Translations under genes and position numbers: made by a program | Part shown: one piece after another, positions 52,097 to 61,517 of the stretch | How the letters are laid out: each line of letters opens with the position of its first letter | Numbering within the stretch: position 1 is the first letter of the stretch | Notes under the pieces: generated by a model | Databases searched by the model: none | Seen by the model: the letters and a program-made list of their open reading frames with translations, nothing else | What the model was told of the DNA's origin: nothing | Assembly: GCF_025506275.1 (NCBI RefSeq) | Contig: NZ_QYCP01000096.1 | Coordinates: forward strand, 62,001 to 126,000 | DNA from: Brevibacterium permense | GTDB taxonomy: Bacteria > Actinomycetota > Actinomycetes > Actinomycetales > Brevibacteriaceae | DNA length: 64,000 nt | Direction: 5' to 3'

Positions 52097-53476
52097 ATGT
52101 CGGCACCGAAGCCGTCAACCCAGGTCAACGCCGCAGCTTCAAAAGGGATCATGCGGCCGGTCAACCGGTTCCTCGAACAGTGGATTCCCTCGGCCCTGAC
52201 CTTCGCCATCGTTCTCACCCTCATCGTCGCCGTCCTCGCGTTCATCTTCACCGACGCCGGACCGACGGACGTCGTCACCGGCTGGGGTGAGGGATTGGCC
52301 GGTCTGCTCGAGTTCATGACGCAGATGTGTCTGATCCTCCTGCTCGGGCACATCCTCGCCAACACCGGACCGGTGCGGAAGCTGCTGGCCTGGCTCGCTC
52401 GAGTTCCCGGAAACGCCACCTTCGCCTATGTCTTCGTCTTCGTCGTCGCCGCGCTCGCCAGCCTCATCACCTGGGGACTCGGCCTCGTCGTCGGCGCCCT
52501 GCTCGCCCGTGAGATCGCAGTGCAGTCACGCGAACGCGGCATCAAGGTCCACTTCCCGCTGCTCGTCGCAGCCGGCTACTCCGGATTCGTCGTCTGGCAT
52601 ATGGGGTATTCGGGATCGGGCCCGCTGACCGCGGCCACTCCGGACTCCTTCCTCTCCGAATCCCTCGGCGGACAGACGGTCCCGGTGTCAGAGACGATCT
52701 TCGCCGGCTGGAACCTGCTGGCCATCGCCGGCATCATCATCGTCTGCGGGCTTCTCCTCTTCCTCGTCGCGCCGAAGGCCGGCTCCACCGTCTACGAACT
52801 CCCCGCCTCGGTGAGTTCGGAGTCGCAGTCGCAGGTCGACGAGGAGGTCGTCACTCCGGCCGACCGGATCGACGCCTCACGAGTGCTCACCCTCATCGTC
52901 GGCCTGGCGCTCGTCGCCTACCTCATCATCCACTTCGCCCAAGGCGGCGGACTCACCCTCGACATCGTCAACTGGTCGTTCCTCGCACTCATCCTCCTGC
53001 TCGTGCGCAACCCGTTCGAACTCATCCACCTGACGAAGGAGGCGGCGTCGAACGTCGGCGAGATCCTCCTGCAGTTCCCGCTCTACGCGGGAATCCTCGG
53101 GATCATGTCGTCGACTGGACTCATCGCAGTGTTCTCCGACGCTATCGTCTCGATCGCGAACCCGGTCTCGTTCGGTGTCCTCGCGCTCATCTCGGCAGGG
53201 CTCGTGAACTTCTTCGTCCCCTCCGGCGGCGGACAGTTCGCCGTGCAGGGCCCGATCATGCTCGATGCGGCCAACCAGCTCGGAGTGGACCCGTCGATCG
53301 CGATCATGGCTGTGTCCTACGGCGACCAGTGGACGAACATGCTCCAGCCCTTCTGGGCGCTGCCGGTGCTCGCCATTGCCGGGCTGAAGATGCGCGACAT
53401 CCTCGGCTACACCGTCATCACTTTCCTCGGCTCAGGGGTGGTGATGGCGGCCGCGCTCTTCTTCGTCTCCCTCTGA
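52097..53476 (+). CDS. Short-chain fatty acid transporter, AtoE family
   Basis: A 459-residue membrane protein with about 12 helices. FLEQWIPSALTFAIVLTLIVAVLAF begins it; TWGLGLVVGALLARE, YSGFVVWHMGYSGSGPLT and VNFFVPSGGGQFAVQGPIM are hallmarks of the AtoE/TIGR00366 family. Imports butyrate/acetoacetate-type acids. The 293-bp gap downstream holds no gene. Confidence 0.9.
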   Translation: MSAPKPSTQVNAAASKGIMRPVNRFLEQWIPSALTFAIVLTLIVAVLAFIFTDAGPTDVVTGWGEGLAGLLEFMTQMCLILLLGHILANTGPVRKLLAWLARVPGNATFAYVFVFVVAALASLITWGLGLVVGALLAREIAVQSRERGIKVHFPLLVAAGYSGFVVWHMGYSGSGPLTAATPDSFLSESLGGQTVPVSETIFAGWNLLAIAGIIIVCGLLLFLVAPKAGSTVYELPASVSSESQSQVDEEVVTPADRIDASRVLTLIVGLALVAYLIIHFAQGGGLTLDIVNWSFLALILLLVRNPFELIHLTKEAASNVGEILLQFPLYAGILGIMSSTGLIAVFSDAIVSIANPVSFGVLALISAGLVNFFVPSGGGQFAVQGPIMLDAANQLGVDPSIAIMAVSYGDQWTNMLQPFWALPVLAIAGLKMRDILGYTVITFLGSGVVMAAALFFVSL

Positions 53477-53769
53477 GACTCGGTGATCCTTCTCATTGTG
53501 GTGGGCGGAACGGAATCGTCGATACGACGGTCGGGAGGCCCCGCCCCGGCGATGGTGAGTCACTGATCTGCAGATTCGCGTGGCATGACAGGATAAGTGA
53601 CCGGAAGTGTCTATGTGGTAACCTCCGTTGTTGGCCGTCCCTGGGGGACCGAGGGAGCGGCGAGGACGGAATCTCATTCAGCAACAGCCGTTGATCATGC
53701 CCGGTTGAGCACGCTGTTCGGCCGGGTCCGATGCCACGACGCAACAGCGTCCGGATAAGGAGCACAACC

Positions 53770-55851
53770 ATGTCAGCATCAGTCGACACCCCGCCGGGTG
53801 AACCGAGGGGAGAGGCGAAGGGCAAGGCGAAGCCGTCTCTGCCACCCGTGAATAAGAAGGTGTTCCTGGCGGCAGCACTGGTGGCGCTTGCCATCACCGT
53901 GTGGGCCCTCATCTCGCCGACCAACGCCGAGGCGGTCCTCGGTGCCGTCGTCGGCTGGACCTCCGATTGGTTCGGTTGGTTCTACGTCCTCCTCGTTCTC
54001 GCCGTCCTCGTCTTCGTCATCTACCTGGCGGCCTCCCGCTACGGAAACACGAAGCTCGGCCCCGAACACTCGAAACCCGAATTCGGTCTCGTCGCCTGGG
54101 CATCCATGCTCTTCGCCGCCGGCATCAGCACCGACCTCATGTTCTTCGCCGTGGCCGAACCGGTCACGATGTACCTCACCCCGCCGAGCACCGAGGCCGA
54201 AACGGTCGACGCGGCCCGCGAATCCACTGTGTGGGCGCTCTTCCACTACGGCCTGAGCGGATGGGGACTCTACGCACTCATGGGTATGGCACTGGCCTAC
54301 TTCGCCTACCGGATGAACATGCCGCTGGCGATCCGCTCGGCGCTGGCCCCGATCTTCGGCAAGCGCGTCCATGGTGCTTTGGGTGAGACGGTCGATTTCG
54401 CTGCCCTGCTGGGCACGATCTTCGGTGTGGCCACCTCGTTGGGCATCGGCGTCGTCATGGTCAACGTCGGCCTCAACACGGTCTTCGGAATCCCGATCGG
54501 CACCGCCACCCAGGTCGGCATCGTCATCGTCGGTGTCGGTGTCGCCACGCTCTCCGCGGTCTCCGGCGTCGACAAGGGAATCAAGTTCCTCTCCATCCTC
54601 AACGTCGTCCTCGCCATCGCACTGAGCCTGTGGGTGCTCGTGGCCGGGAACACGAAGTTCCTGCTCAACGCCCTCGTCCTCAACGTCACCGACTTCGTCC
54701 GTCTGTTCCCGAACATGGCCGGGCAGACCTTCGCCTTCGAAGACACCGGAACATGGATGACCGACTGGACCCTGTTCTTCTGGGCCTGGTGGATCGCCTT
54801 CGCCTCGTTCGTGGGACTCTTCCTCGCCCGCATTTCCCGCGGACGCACCATCCGCCAGTTCGTGCTGGGCACCCTGACGATTCCGTTCATCTACATCTTC
54901 ATGTGGATCTCGATCTACGGAAACTCGGCCCTGGACATCATCCGCAGCGGTGATGCGAAGTTCGGCGAGTCTGTCATCCTCAGCCCCGAGGGCGGATTCT
55001 ACGACCTGCTCTCCCGCTACCCGGCCTTCGCCGTCATCGCGGGATTGGCAACTGTCACGGCGCTGCTGTTCTACGTCACCACCGCGGACTCCGCGGCCCT
55101 GGTCATGGCCAACCTGTCGTCGAACCTGCGCAACCCCGCCGAGGACGGACGCGCCGGACTGCGCATCTTCTGGGCCCTGTCGACCGGTGCCCTGACGGTG
55201 GCGATGCTGCTCGTCGGGGGCATCGGCGCCTTGCAGAACGCGACGGTGATCATGGGCCTGCCCTTCGCCTTCGTCGTCATCCTAGTGATGATCGGCCTGT
55301 ACAAGGCGCTGCGGGTCGAGGCGAACCGCGTCGACAGCGTCGATACGACCCTGCCCGGCTCTCTGGCCCGTCGCTCCCGGGGTCCCGGCCACGAGACCTG
55401 GCAGCGTCAGCTCGGGCGGGTGCTGTCCTTCCCTAACAAGGCACGTGCCGAGGAGTTCGAGCAGAAGGTCCTCATCCCCACCCTCAACGAGGTGGCCGCA
55501 GAGATGGAGGGCCGCGGAATCTCGTCGCGCTGCGGTCGCGTCGACTCCGAAGGCGTGTTCGTCGACGACGGCGAGCTCTTCCAGTTCGAGGTCGACGGAG
55601 ACGGAGAATACCCGTTCCGCTATCAGGTGTGGCCGCACAAGGTCAGTGTGCCGTCGTTCGGCGGAATGGTTCCGCGCGGAACAGGCGAGGACTACTACCG
55701 GATGGAGGTCTACCTCGATGGCGGCACCGGTCAGGGCTACGACATCATGGGCTTCTCGAAGGAGCAGATCATCGATGACGTGCTCGACCAGTACGAACGC
55801 CACGTCGAATTCCTCCAGCTGCAGGAGAACATCATCCACCGGGATGACTGA
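53770..55851 (+). CDS. BCCT-family betaine/choline transporter
   Basis: A 693-residue secondary transporter with 12 helices: FAAGISTDLMFFAVAEPVTMY, FHYGLSGWGLYALMGMALAYFAYR, the WTLFFWAWWIAFASFVGLFLARISRGRTIR segment with the substrate-box tryptophans, and YVTTADSAALVMANL. The ~150-residue cytoplasmic C-terminal domain resembles BetT and may sense osmolarity. ATG at 53770 after AAGGAG. Substrate choline, betaine or carnitine. Confidence 0.92.
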   Translation: MSASVDTPPGEPRGEAKGKAKPSLPPVNKKVFLAAALVALAITVWALISPTNAEAVLGAVVGWTSDWFGWFYVLLVLAVLVFVIYLAASRYGNTKLGPEHSKPEFGLVAWASMLFAAGISTDLMFFAVAEPVTMYLTPPSTEAETVDAARESTVWALFHYGLSGWGLYALMGMALAYFAYRMNMPLAIRSALAPIFGKRVHGALGETVDFAALLGTIFGVATSLGIGVVMVNVGLNTVFGIPIGTATQVGIVIVGVGVATLSAVSGVDKGIKFLSILNVVLAIALSLWVLVAGNTKFLLNALVLNVTDFVRLFPNMAGQTFAFEDTGTWMTDWTLFFWAWWIAFASFVGLFLARISRGRTIRQFVLGTLTIPFIYIFMWISIYGNSALDIIRSGDAKFGESVILSPEGGFYDLLSRYPAFAVIAGLATVTALLFYVTTADSAALVMANLSSNLRNPAEDGRAGLRIFWALSTGALTVAMLLVGGIGALQNATVIMGLPFAFVVILVMIGLYKALRVEANRVDSVDTTLPGSLARRSRGPGHETWQRQLGRVLSFPNKARAEEFEQKVLIPTLNEVAAEMEGRGISSRCGRVDSEGVFVDDGELFQFEVDGDGEYPFRYQVWPHKVSVPSFGGMVPRGTGEDYYRMEVYLDGGTGQGYDIMGFSKEQIIDDVLDQYERHVEFLQLQENIIHRDD

Positions 55852-55892
55852 ATCGCGATGTCCGGATGACTGAATCCGGCAGGTGAGAGCAG

Positions 55893-55937
55893 CGCCCGGG
55901 ACCACTGGCCTGTTGGCCGGCGGTCCCGGGCGTCGTC
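55893..55937 (+). terminator. Terminator after BCCT gene
   Basis: CGCCCGGGACC pairs with GGTCCCGGGCG, with an inner GGCC-TGTT-GGCC stem, then TCGTCATTTCT. Just before it GGATGACTGAATC is duplicated 22 bp apart across the stop codon (about 55843 and 55865). Confidence 0.8.
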
Positions 55938-56017
55938 ATTTCTCGCACCGAGGATGCGTCGATCTCCAGTGCCGAGGCTGGCGGACGCTGCGTGGTGGGC
56001 TCGGGGCGGCCAGGTGA

Positions 56018-56956
56018 TCACCCCGCCATCACGGTGCGCAGGGTGCGGGTGACTGACAGGGCCGTCAGCCCGCTGGTGGCAGGGTTCTCCGGGCTCGGCG
56101 TCGATCGGATGTCGAAGGCGAACTCCCCTGCGGACCCGGACGCTCGGATTCGATGGGCGGATTGGGTCTGACCTGCCACGGCCTGGAGCTCGACCTGCAC
56201 CCTCTCCAAAGAGTCACCGAGCAAGTCGGCATCGGTGCGTTCAGGCGCGGAACCGGTCGACGCCAATCTGGCTCCTGAGCCTGAGGCCGACGCAGCAGAA
56301 CTCAGTCCGCGGGTGGCCCAGGCGAGGGCGACGGCGATATTGACGTTGGCAGGGAACTTCTCGATCGCTTCGGCGGGATTGCCCTCGAACACCGTCAGGG
56401 GGCCGTCTTCGAGGCGGAGGGCACGCAGGCGCTCGACTTCGATCTCGGGCATCCATGGTCGGATGAGTCCGCTCGCCTCCTTCGAGGTGGTGATTTCGAC
56501 GCTGTCGAGGCCATCGGACTGAGCCGCCGCCTCGAGCACATCGAGACCGCCGATCGCCCCATTGGTCACATGCAGGCGGCCGGGTCCGGCGAGCAGGCCC
56601 GCGCGGATGTCGGGATCGGCCATGGCTCCGACACTGGTGAGGACGAGAGGTCGGCCGGACGCGATGACGGCGGGGCCGAATCGGGCGGCGGCGGGAACCC
56701 CAGCGCATTCGACTATGACATCGAAGCGGTCGAACATCCTCGGCGAGGGGAAGGAGCCTGGGTCGGCATGATCGGCGGGCTCGATGAGTCGGGGGAGGTC
56801 GACCACCTCGGCGCCGTGATTCGGGCGACCTTCATGCTTTGCCCGTTCCGAGACCAGGGCGGTCAGGGCGAGCGCACCGGACTCGAGCTCAGGAGAGAGC
56901 AGCCTGGCGACGTGACGGCCGATGGCACCGAATCCGAGGAGGAGCACTGAAGTCAT
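56018..56956 (-). CDS. L-aspartate dehydrogenase, NadX-like
   Basis: A 312-residue NAD(P)-dependent enzyme. VLLLGFGAIGRHVARLL binds the cofactor; VIVECAGVPAAARFGP, TSVGAMADPDIRAGL, HVTNGAIGGLDVLEAA and the Lys-bearing SKEASGLIRPW fit aspartate dehydrogenase, an alternative start to NAD synthesis. ANVNIAVALAWATRGL is family-specific. A Ser/Ala-rich insert (~230-250) precedes DSLERVQVELQ. Confidence 0.85.
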   Translation of the reverse strand: MTSVLLLGFGAIGRHVARLLSPELESGALALTALVSERAKHEGRPNHGAEVVDLPRLIEPADHADPGSFPSPRMFDRFDVIVECAGVPAAARFGPAVIASGRPLVLTSVGAMADPDIRAGLLAGPGRLHVTNGAIGGLDVLEAAAQSDGLDSVEITTSKEASGLIRPWMPEIEVERLRALRLEDGPLTVFEGNPAEAIEKFPANVNIAVALAWATRGLSSAASASGSGARLASTGSAPERTDADLLGDSLERVQVELQAVAGQTQSAHRIRASGSAGEFAFDIRSTPSPENPATSGLTALSVTRTLRTVMAG

Positions 56957-57063
56957 GGCCGCACCCTATCGGAGGCGTCTGACACAAGGCTGGACCGTTT
57001 CCGCAGGAGGCCGGAGCATGGGGGTGCGCGGGCAATGTCAGTGCGACGCGATACGGTTGCAGG

Positions 57064-57684
57064 ATGGACGACGAATCACAGCCGAGCGCATCCGGGGGAG
57101 CCGTCACCGGCGACGACGGACTTGCCCGCACCCCGTGGGCGTACGGTGACCCGATGCTGCTGGACTACTACGACAGTGAGTGGGGTCTGCCTATCCACGA
57201 CGAGGCGGGGCTGTTCGAGCGGATGAGCCTCGAGGGATTCCAAGCAGGACTGTCGTGGCTGACGATTCTGAAGAAGCGGGAACGGTTCCGTGAGGTCTTC
57301 GCCGGATTCGATCCCGACGCCGTGGCTCGCTTCGGCGAAAGCGAGATCGAGCAGCTGCTGACCGATTCCGGGATCATCCGCCACCGCGGCAAGATCGAAG
57401 CCTGCATCAACAACGCCGCTCGCGTGATCGAACTGCGTGAAGACGGCGGACTCGATGCGTTCCTGTGGTCGTTCCAGCCTGCGCAGACTCCGCGACCGCG
57501 CACCACTGCCGAGATCCCGACGACCGGACCGGAATCCGTGGCGCTGTCGAAAGCACTGAAGAAGAAGGGGTTCCGCTTCGTCGGACCGACGACGATGTAT
57601 GCGCTGATGGAGGCCATCGGCATGGTCGATACGCACCTGCTCGATTCCCACCGCCGAGGAGCGTCCGGAGTGTGGTCGGAATGA
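57064..57684 (+). CDS. tag: DNA-3-methyladenine glycosylase I
   Basis: A 206-residue base-excision enzyme removing 3-methyladenine. PWAYGDPMLLDYYDSEWGLPIHDEAGLFERMSLEGFQAGLSWLTILKKRERFR is the highly conserved Tag start with the binding-pocket Trp/Tyr/Glu. The usual zinc ligands at the C-terminus appear weaker (only SHRRGASG is present). Overlaps the NUDIX gene by four bases (ATGA). Confidence 0.92.
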   Translation: MDDESQPSASGGAVTGDDGLARTPWAYGDPMLLDYYDSEWGLPIHDEAGLFERMSLEGFQAGLSWLTILKKRERFREVFAGFDPDAVARFGESEIEQLLTDSGIIRHRGKIEACINNAARVIELREDGGLDAFLWSFQPAQTPRPRTTAEIPTTGPESVALSKALKKKGFRFVGPTTMYALMEAIGMVDTHLLDSHRRGASGVWSE

Positions 57685-58124
57685 ATGACATTCGCGTCTC
57701 CGCGCTCGTCCTGCTCCACCCGCAGCGCCGGGAACTGCTCATGGTGCGCAAGGCCGGGACCACCTCCTTCATGCTGCCCGGAGGCAAACCCGAAGAGGGG
57801 GAGACCGCTGAGGACACCATCGTCCGTGAGATCGCCGAGGAACTCGGACTCGATCTGGACCGTCACCGACTGCACGCCCTGGGCACGTTCGCTGCCGCGG
57901 CGGCGAATGAAGCCGATCACCGTGTCATCGGCGACGTGTTCTGCTACGACGGTCTGCCGGAAGCACTCGATGAGGAGAACATCGCGCATCTGGCCGAGAT
58001 CGCCGAAGCCGGCTGGTTTCCCATCGACCCGCTGCCCGCAGACACCGAGACGCGCCAGTTCGCACCGCTGACCCGCGATGAGGTCATCCCGGCGCTGCAG
58101 GCCGAAGGGAGACCGGCCGGCTGA
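57681..58124 (+). CDS. NUDIX hydrolase
   Basis: A 147-residue pyrophosphohydrolase. Nudix box GGKPEEGETAEDTIVREIAEELG contains all GX5EX7REUXEEXGU residues. Could clean oxidised nucleotides, which fits coupling to tag. ATG at 57681 overlaps the tag stop. Confidence 0.9.
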   Translation: MNDIRVSALVLLHPQRRELLMVRKAGTTSFMLPGGKPEEGETAEDTIVREIAEELGLDLDRHRLHALGTFAAAAANEADHRVIGDVFCYDGLPEALDEENIAHLAEIAEAGWFPIDPLPADTETRQFAPLTRDEVIPALQAEGRPAG

Positions 58125-58157
58125 CCGGCGCTGGACTCGCGCGGGGCGGTGCTGGTC

Positions 58158-58661
58158 TCACAGAGTGCGTCGCTGGAACCCGAGGTCGAGAGCGAACAGA
58201 TGCAGTGAATGCACCAAGGTGATCGCGGCGATGAGGAAGCTCAGTGAGATGTCGGCGATGCCGAAGATCGTCAGCGCCGGCGGGCTGACATAGCCGGGGG
58301 CCTGCACGAGGGTGCAGCCGATGACGATCGCCCCGGTGAGGATCGCAATCAGCATGGCGATCGTCGTTCTCCCGACTGCCGCCAGGCACAGCAGTCCGGT
58401 GGTGAACAGCAGAGCGAAGAGCGCGAAGACATCGACTCCTCGACCGATGATGAGGACTTCCTGCCACAGGTTGCCGTACGTGACCGAACTGTCCGGTTCG
58501 GGGGAGTAATAGGGGAAGAACGAGGCGGTGATGACCAGCACCACGAGCGGCCCGTAGAAGCGGGCATAGATGATGTTGATGCGTCGAATGCGCTCGGCGA
58601 GGTCATCGGCACTGCGGCAATGCCCGGTCGCCGTCGACCGACCGTCGTCTGTCGCAGTCAT
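58158..58661 (-). CDS. Four-helix membrane protein, unknown
   Basis: A 167-residue protein with four predicted helices (FYGPLVVLVITASFF; VDVFALFALLFTTGLLCLAAV; TIAMLIAILTGAIVIGCTLV; IFGIADISLSFLIAAITLV). I do not recognise the family. N-terminal 25 residues are hydrophilic. Convergent with the NUDIX gene. Confidence 0.65.
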   Translation of the reverse strand: MTATDDGRSTATGHCRSADDLAERIRRINIIYARFYGPLVVLVITASFFPYYSPEPDSSVTYGNLWQEVLIIGRGVDVFALFALLFTTGLLCLAAVGRTTIAMLIAILTGAIVIGCTLVQAPGYVSPPALTIFGIADISLSFLIAAITLVHSLHLFALDLGFQRRTL

Positions 58662-58943
58662 TGTGACGCGCCGTCAGAATCGAGGCCGGTGGCAGGCGGA
58701 CTCGTCACTGTGCCGAAACTCGGCAGAAGCATCGCAATTCTCCAATCAGGGAATGAGGGGATTGTGGTCGAGAATGACCAGAATGGATTAGTCGGCATCA
58801 AGCGGGCCGATACCTGAAATGTATCCAGGAAAGTTACCGCCCGGTGTTCTCGGAAGACAAGGAATGGTCGTGACTCAGGATGCATGCCCGCGAAATTCTC
58901 TCTATTCGCACAAAGGCATTCATGACGAGTTGTGGGTTTGTCC
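58662..58943. other. 282-bp AT-richer gap
   Basis: Between divergent-to-tandem minus genes. It is visibly lower in GC than neighbours. A 35-codon GTG frame (58710-58817) is open on the plus strand but has no ribosome site. Nothing else seen. Confidence 0.4.
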
Positions 58944-60089
58944 CTATTTCGACGCTCGGTCAGTCGCATTCCTCGTGTGGGCGGCCTCGAGGTCGGGCGC
59001 AGCATGTTCAGCGGCTGCACGACCGAGCAGAAGCGAGAGCCGTTTGAGGCATTCGCGGAATTCGGGGCTGTCGATGACGGAGAAATCGGTGTCCAATCGA
59101 GCCAGTGCCAGAGCCATGGTGGCCAGACTCTGCCCGCCGATAGTGACGAGGCAGCGATCGTCCTCGAGCGCCTCGACCATACCCTCTGCGGATGTGAGTC
59201 TCTTCATCACTGCAGCGGCGGGGGCATTGACGATGACGTGGGCCGAATGCCGCCACCTGGGTTCCGTCGTATGACGTTCGACGAATTCGCCGATGTCATC
59301 TGCCGGAAGTGGGCGCGGAGTGAAGTTGCGACCGCTCGGGGTCTTCGGCACGATGCGGTCGGCGCTGAAGACCCGCCAGGCCTCGGCCCTGGGATCGTAA
59401 GCCAACAGGTGCCACCGGTGCTGACGGTTGACGAGTCGGTAAGCCTCGACTTCCAAATGGACCTCGTGTGCCGGGCTGCCCGCGGCCTCCTCCGATGGGG
59501 AGCTGCCGGCGTCGAGGACAGCGGTGTTCGGCTCGGGCGTCTCGGTTTCGGTGGGGCTTGAGCCGTCTGCACTGTCGCGCGAGTGGGCGGAAGGCTCGCC
59601 GAGGTAGGTGAACCGCAGACGTTCGTGACGGCGACAGTGGTCGATGAGGGTGACGATGAGGTTGGGGTCGATGATCGGCATCGGCTGATTGCCGACGACC
59701 GGAACAGTGAAGTGCGCGAGGCTCTGCACCCGTGCCCGGACCGCGGCGGGGAGAATGGTCTCGAGCTTCGCCAGTGCCAGTGCCGAGGTCTCTTCCATTC
59801 CGCCGATGATGCAGCTCAGCCCCGAGTGGAGGCCGACGGCGACCGCCACCGCTTCATCGGCGTCGAACATGAGCGGCGGGATGCCCACGCCGTTGGAGGA
59901 GAGACGGTATCCGCCCTCGGTTCCGCGCATGCCGTCGATCGAATAGCCGATATCGCGGAGCGTGCCGATATCGTTCCGGACGGTCCGCGGACTCACTCCC
60001 AGACGATCTGCCAATTCGGTTCCCGACCAGGTTCGGGGCACCATCAACAGTGACAATAACCCGAGCAGCCGTGCTGCAGTCTGTGACAT
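58944..60089 (-). CDS. WYL-domain HTH regulator
   Basis: A 381-residue regulator: N-terminal winged helix (AARLLGLLSLLMVPRTWSGTELADRLGVSPRTVRNDIGTLRDIGY), a middle part with GGYRLSS, and the WYL domain (RFTYLG...EVEAYRLVNRQHRWHLLAYD) interrupted by a ~50-residue Ser/Glu/Pro insert, then a WCX part. WYL proteins commonly sense nucleotides or ssDNA and often control DNA repair or defence. Divergent, by 54 bp, from the transposase-like gene. Confidence 0.87.
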   Translation of the reverse strand: MSQTAARLLGLLSLLMVPRTWSGTELADRLGVSPRTVRNDIGTLRDIGYSIDGMRGTEGGYRLSSNGVGIPPLMFDADEAVAVAVGLHSGLSCIIGGMEETSALALAKLETILPAAVRARVQSLAHFTVPVVGNQPMPIIDPNLIVTLIDHCRRHERLRFTYLGEPSAHSRDSADGSSPTETETPEPNTAVLDAGSSPSEEAAGSPAHEVHLEVEAYRLVNRQHRWHLLAYDPRAEAWRVFSADRIVPKTPSGRNFTPRPLPADDIGEFVERHTTEPRWRHSAHVIVNAPAAAVMKRLTSAEGMVEALEDDRCLVTIGGQSLATMALALARLDTDFSVIDSPEFRECLKRLSLLLGRAAAEHAAPDLEAAHTRNATDRASK

Positions 60090-60143
60090 CTCTGCGTCTT
60101 CTGTCGTTTAGGAAGACCTCCTGCCTGAACTCAGAATAGCATT

Positions 60144-61439
60144 ATGCAAATCGTTCCGGGGCAGAGCGAAAACAAAGAAGTGGCTTCCCCGAATTCGGAG
60201 GAACTAACAAAATTGATGCACGATCAGCAGAATATTCAGAGCATTCCTTCCACAGAGACAACTGAAGCAGAATTCGACGTCGATGACTATCTCGAGTTGT
60301 ATTCGTCGGCACGGAAGAGGGACAAAGGGTGGATCCTCGACGAGGTCATGATCCTCACCGGTTGGTCACGTGACCATGCGCGGCGCCGCCTGGCGGCCTT
60401 CCGAATCGGAGTAGACGATGACTACGACGATCCGCCCGCCGACCAGCCGTCGTCGAGGTGCTGCAAATACTCACCCGAATCGCGTGCACTCCTCGTCCGG
60501 ATCTGGGAGTGGTCGGGGTTCCAGAGCGGAAAGTACCTGGCCGCCGTGATGCCGCAGCTGCTCGATGCGGCCGAACGCCACGGCGCCCTGGTGCCCGACC
60601 GCGACGGTTACAGCATCAAGGTCCGGTCCGAGCTGCTCGCCGTCAGTCCGGCGTCGATCGACCGATATCTGCGCACCGCGCGAGCCAAGGAGTTCCGAGA
60701 CCGTCGGGTGTCGACGAAACGATTCACCAGTCCCAGCGAAGACTTCCTCGACTTCGCTTCGGGACCGAACGAGTACGAACCCGGATTCTTCCTCGTCGAC
60801 ACCATCGCCCACGCAGGACCGACCCGAGCTTCGAACTGTGTGTTCACGATCAGCGCCTCCTGCCTGCACACCGGTTGGGTCTTCACCCACAGTCTTGCCG
60901 ACAACGCTCCGGACACCATGGTGGACGTGCTGCAATGGTCACTCGATGAGGTGCAGGGGATTCCCTTCTGGGTCAATGCCATCGAGCTGAGCAATGCCGA
61001 TGACACCGTCCACGAGGCGACCGACCGGTGGGCGCGGGGACTGGACATCCACTTCAGTCCGGTGCTCAAAGATCTCCGACGCGATCGACTTCCGGAAGCG
61101 TCGCGGCATCAGCATCTCGTCCATGAGTACGGCAATATCCGCCGCTATGACACCGACGGGGCCCGGTCTGCACTCAACGGACTCTGGCGCGCGGTCGATG
61201 ACCGGCTCAACTACTTCACTCCCACGCGCAAACCGGCTGGCTGGGCCGATGATGGTCACGGCGAGCAGCGGCGAATCTACGACGAACCGCGCACACCGTT
61301 CGAACGTCTGCGCGCAGCGGGAGTCATGTCACCGACGCAGGAGGACGAGCTCACCCAGTATGCGGATGGTCTCGACCCGGCCCGACTGACCGAGGAGATC
61401 GTGTTCTGGCAGAGGCGTCTGCAGGAGCTGGCCGCCTGA
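60144..61439 (+). CDS. Transposase-like (integrase core) protein with degraded DDE triad
   Basis: A 431-residue protein homologous along its length to ISNCY-type integrase-core transposases: N-terminal HTH (YSSARKRDKGWILDEVMILTGWSRDHARRRL), middle WEWSGFQSGKYLAAVMPQL and SPASIDRYLRTAR, catalytic region EPGFFLVDTIAHAG (Asp219), tail IYDEPRTPFERLRAAGVM. Where active relatives read DSDNGSEF this one has ELSNADDT, so the second Asp is Ser283; the last Glu may be Glu318. No terminal inverted repeats are seen at the gene edges. A domesticated or dying element; the open frame argues for a kept function. Start may be TTG 60213/ATG 60216, which has GGAGGA. Confidence 0.7.
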   Translation: MQIVPGQSENKEVASPNSEELTKLMHDQQNIQSIPSTETTEAEFDVDDYLELYSSARKRDKGWILDEVMILTGWSRDHARRRLAAFRIGVDDDYDDPPADQPSSRCCKYSPESRALLVRIWEWSGFQSGKYLAAVMPQLLDAAERHGALVPDRDGYSIKVRSELLAVSPASIDRYLRTARAKEFRDRRVSTKRFTSPSEDFLDFASGPNEYEPGFFLVDTIAHAGPTRASNCVFTISASCLHTGWVFTHSLADNAPDTMVDVLQWSLDEVQGIPFWVNAIELSNADDTVHEATDRWARGLDIHFSPVLKDLRRDRLPEASRHQHLVHEYGNIRRYDTDGARSALNGLWRAVDDRLNYFTPTRKPAGWADDGHGEQRRIYDEPRTPFERLRAAGVMSPTQEDELTQYADGLDPARLTEEIVFWQRRLQELAA

Positions 61440-61517
61440 GAGAGTTCCGTTCCCACACTGCCGGCAGAGCATCGTGTCCGCTGGCTGACGTCAGAGCCGT
61501 CGCTGAGGGGTGATGAC

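Noticed and set aside
58710-58817. 35-codon small ORF
   Set aside because: GTG start without a ribosome site; no similarity or coupling to a neighbour.
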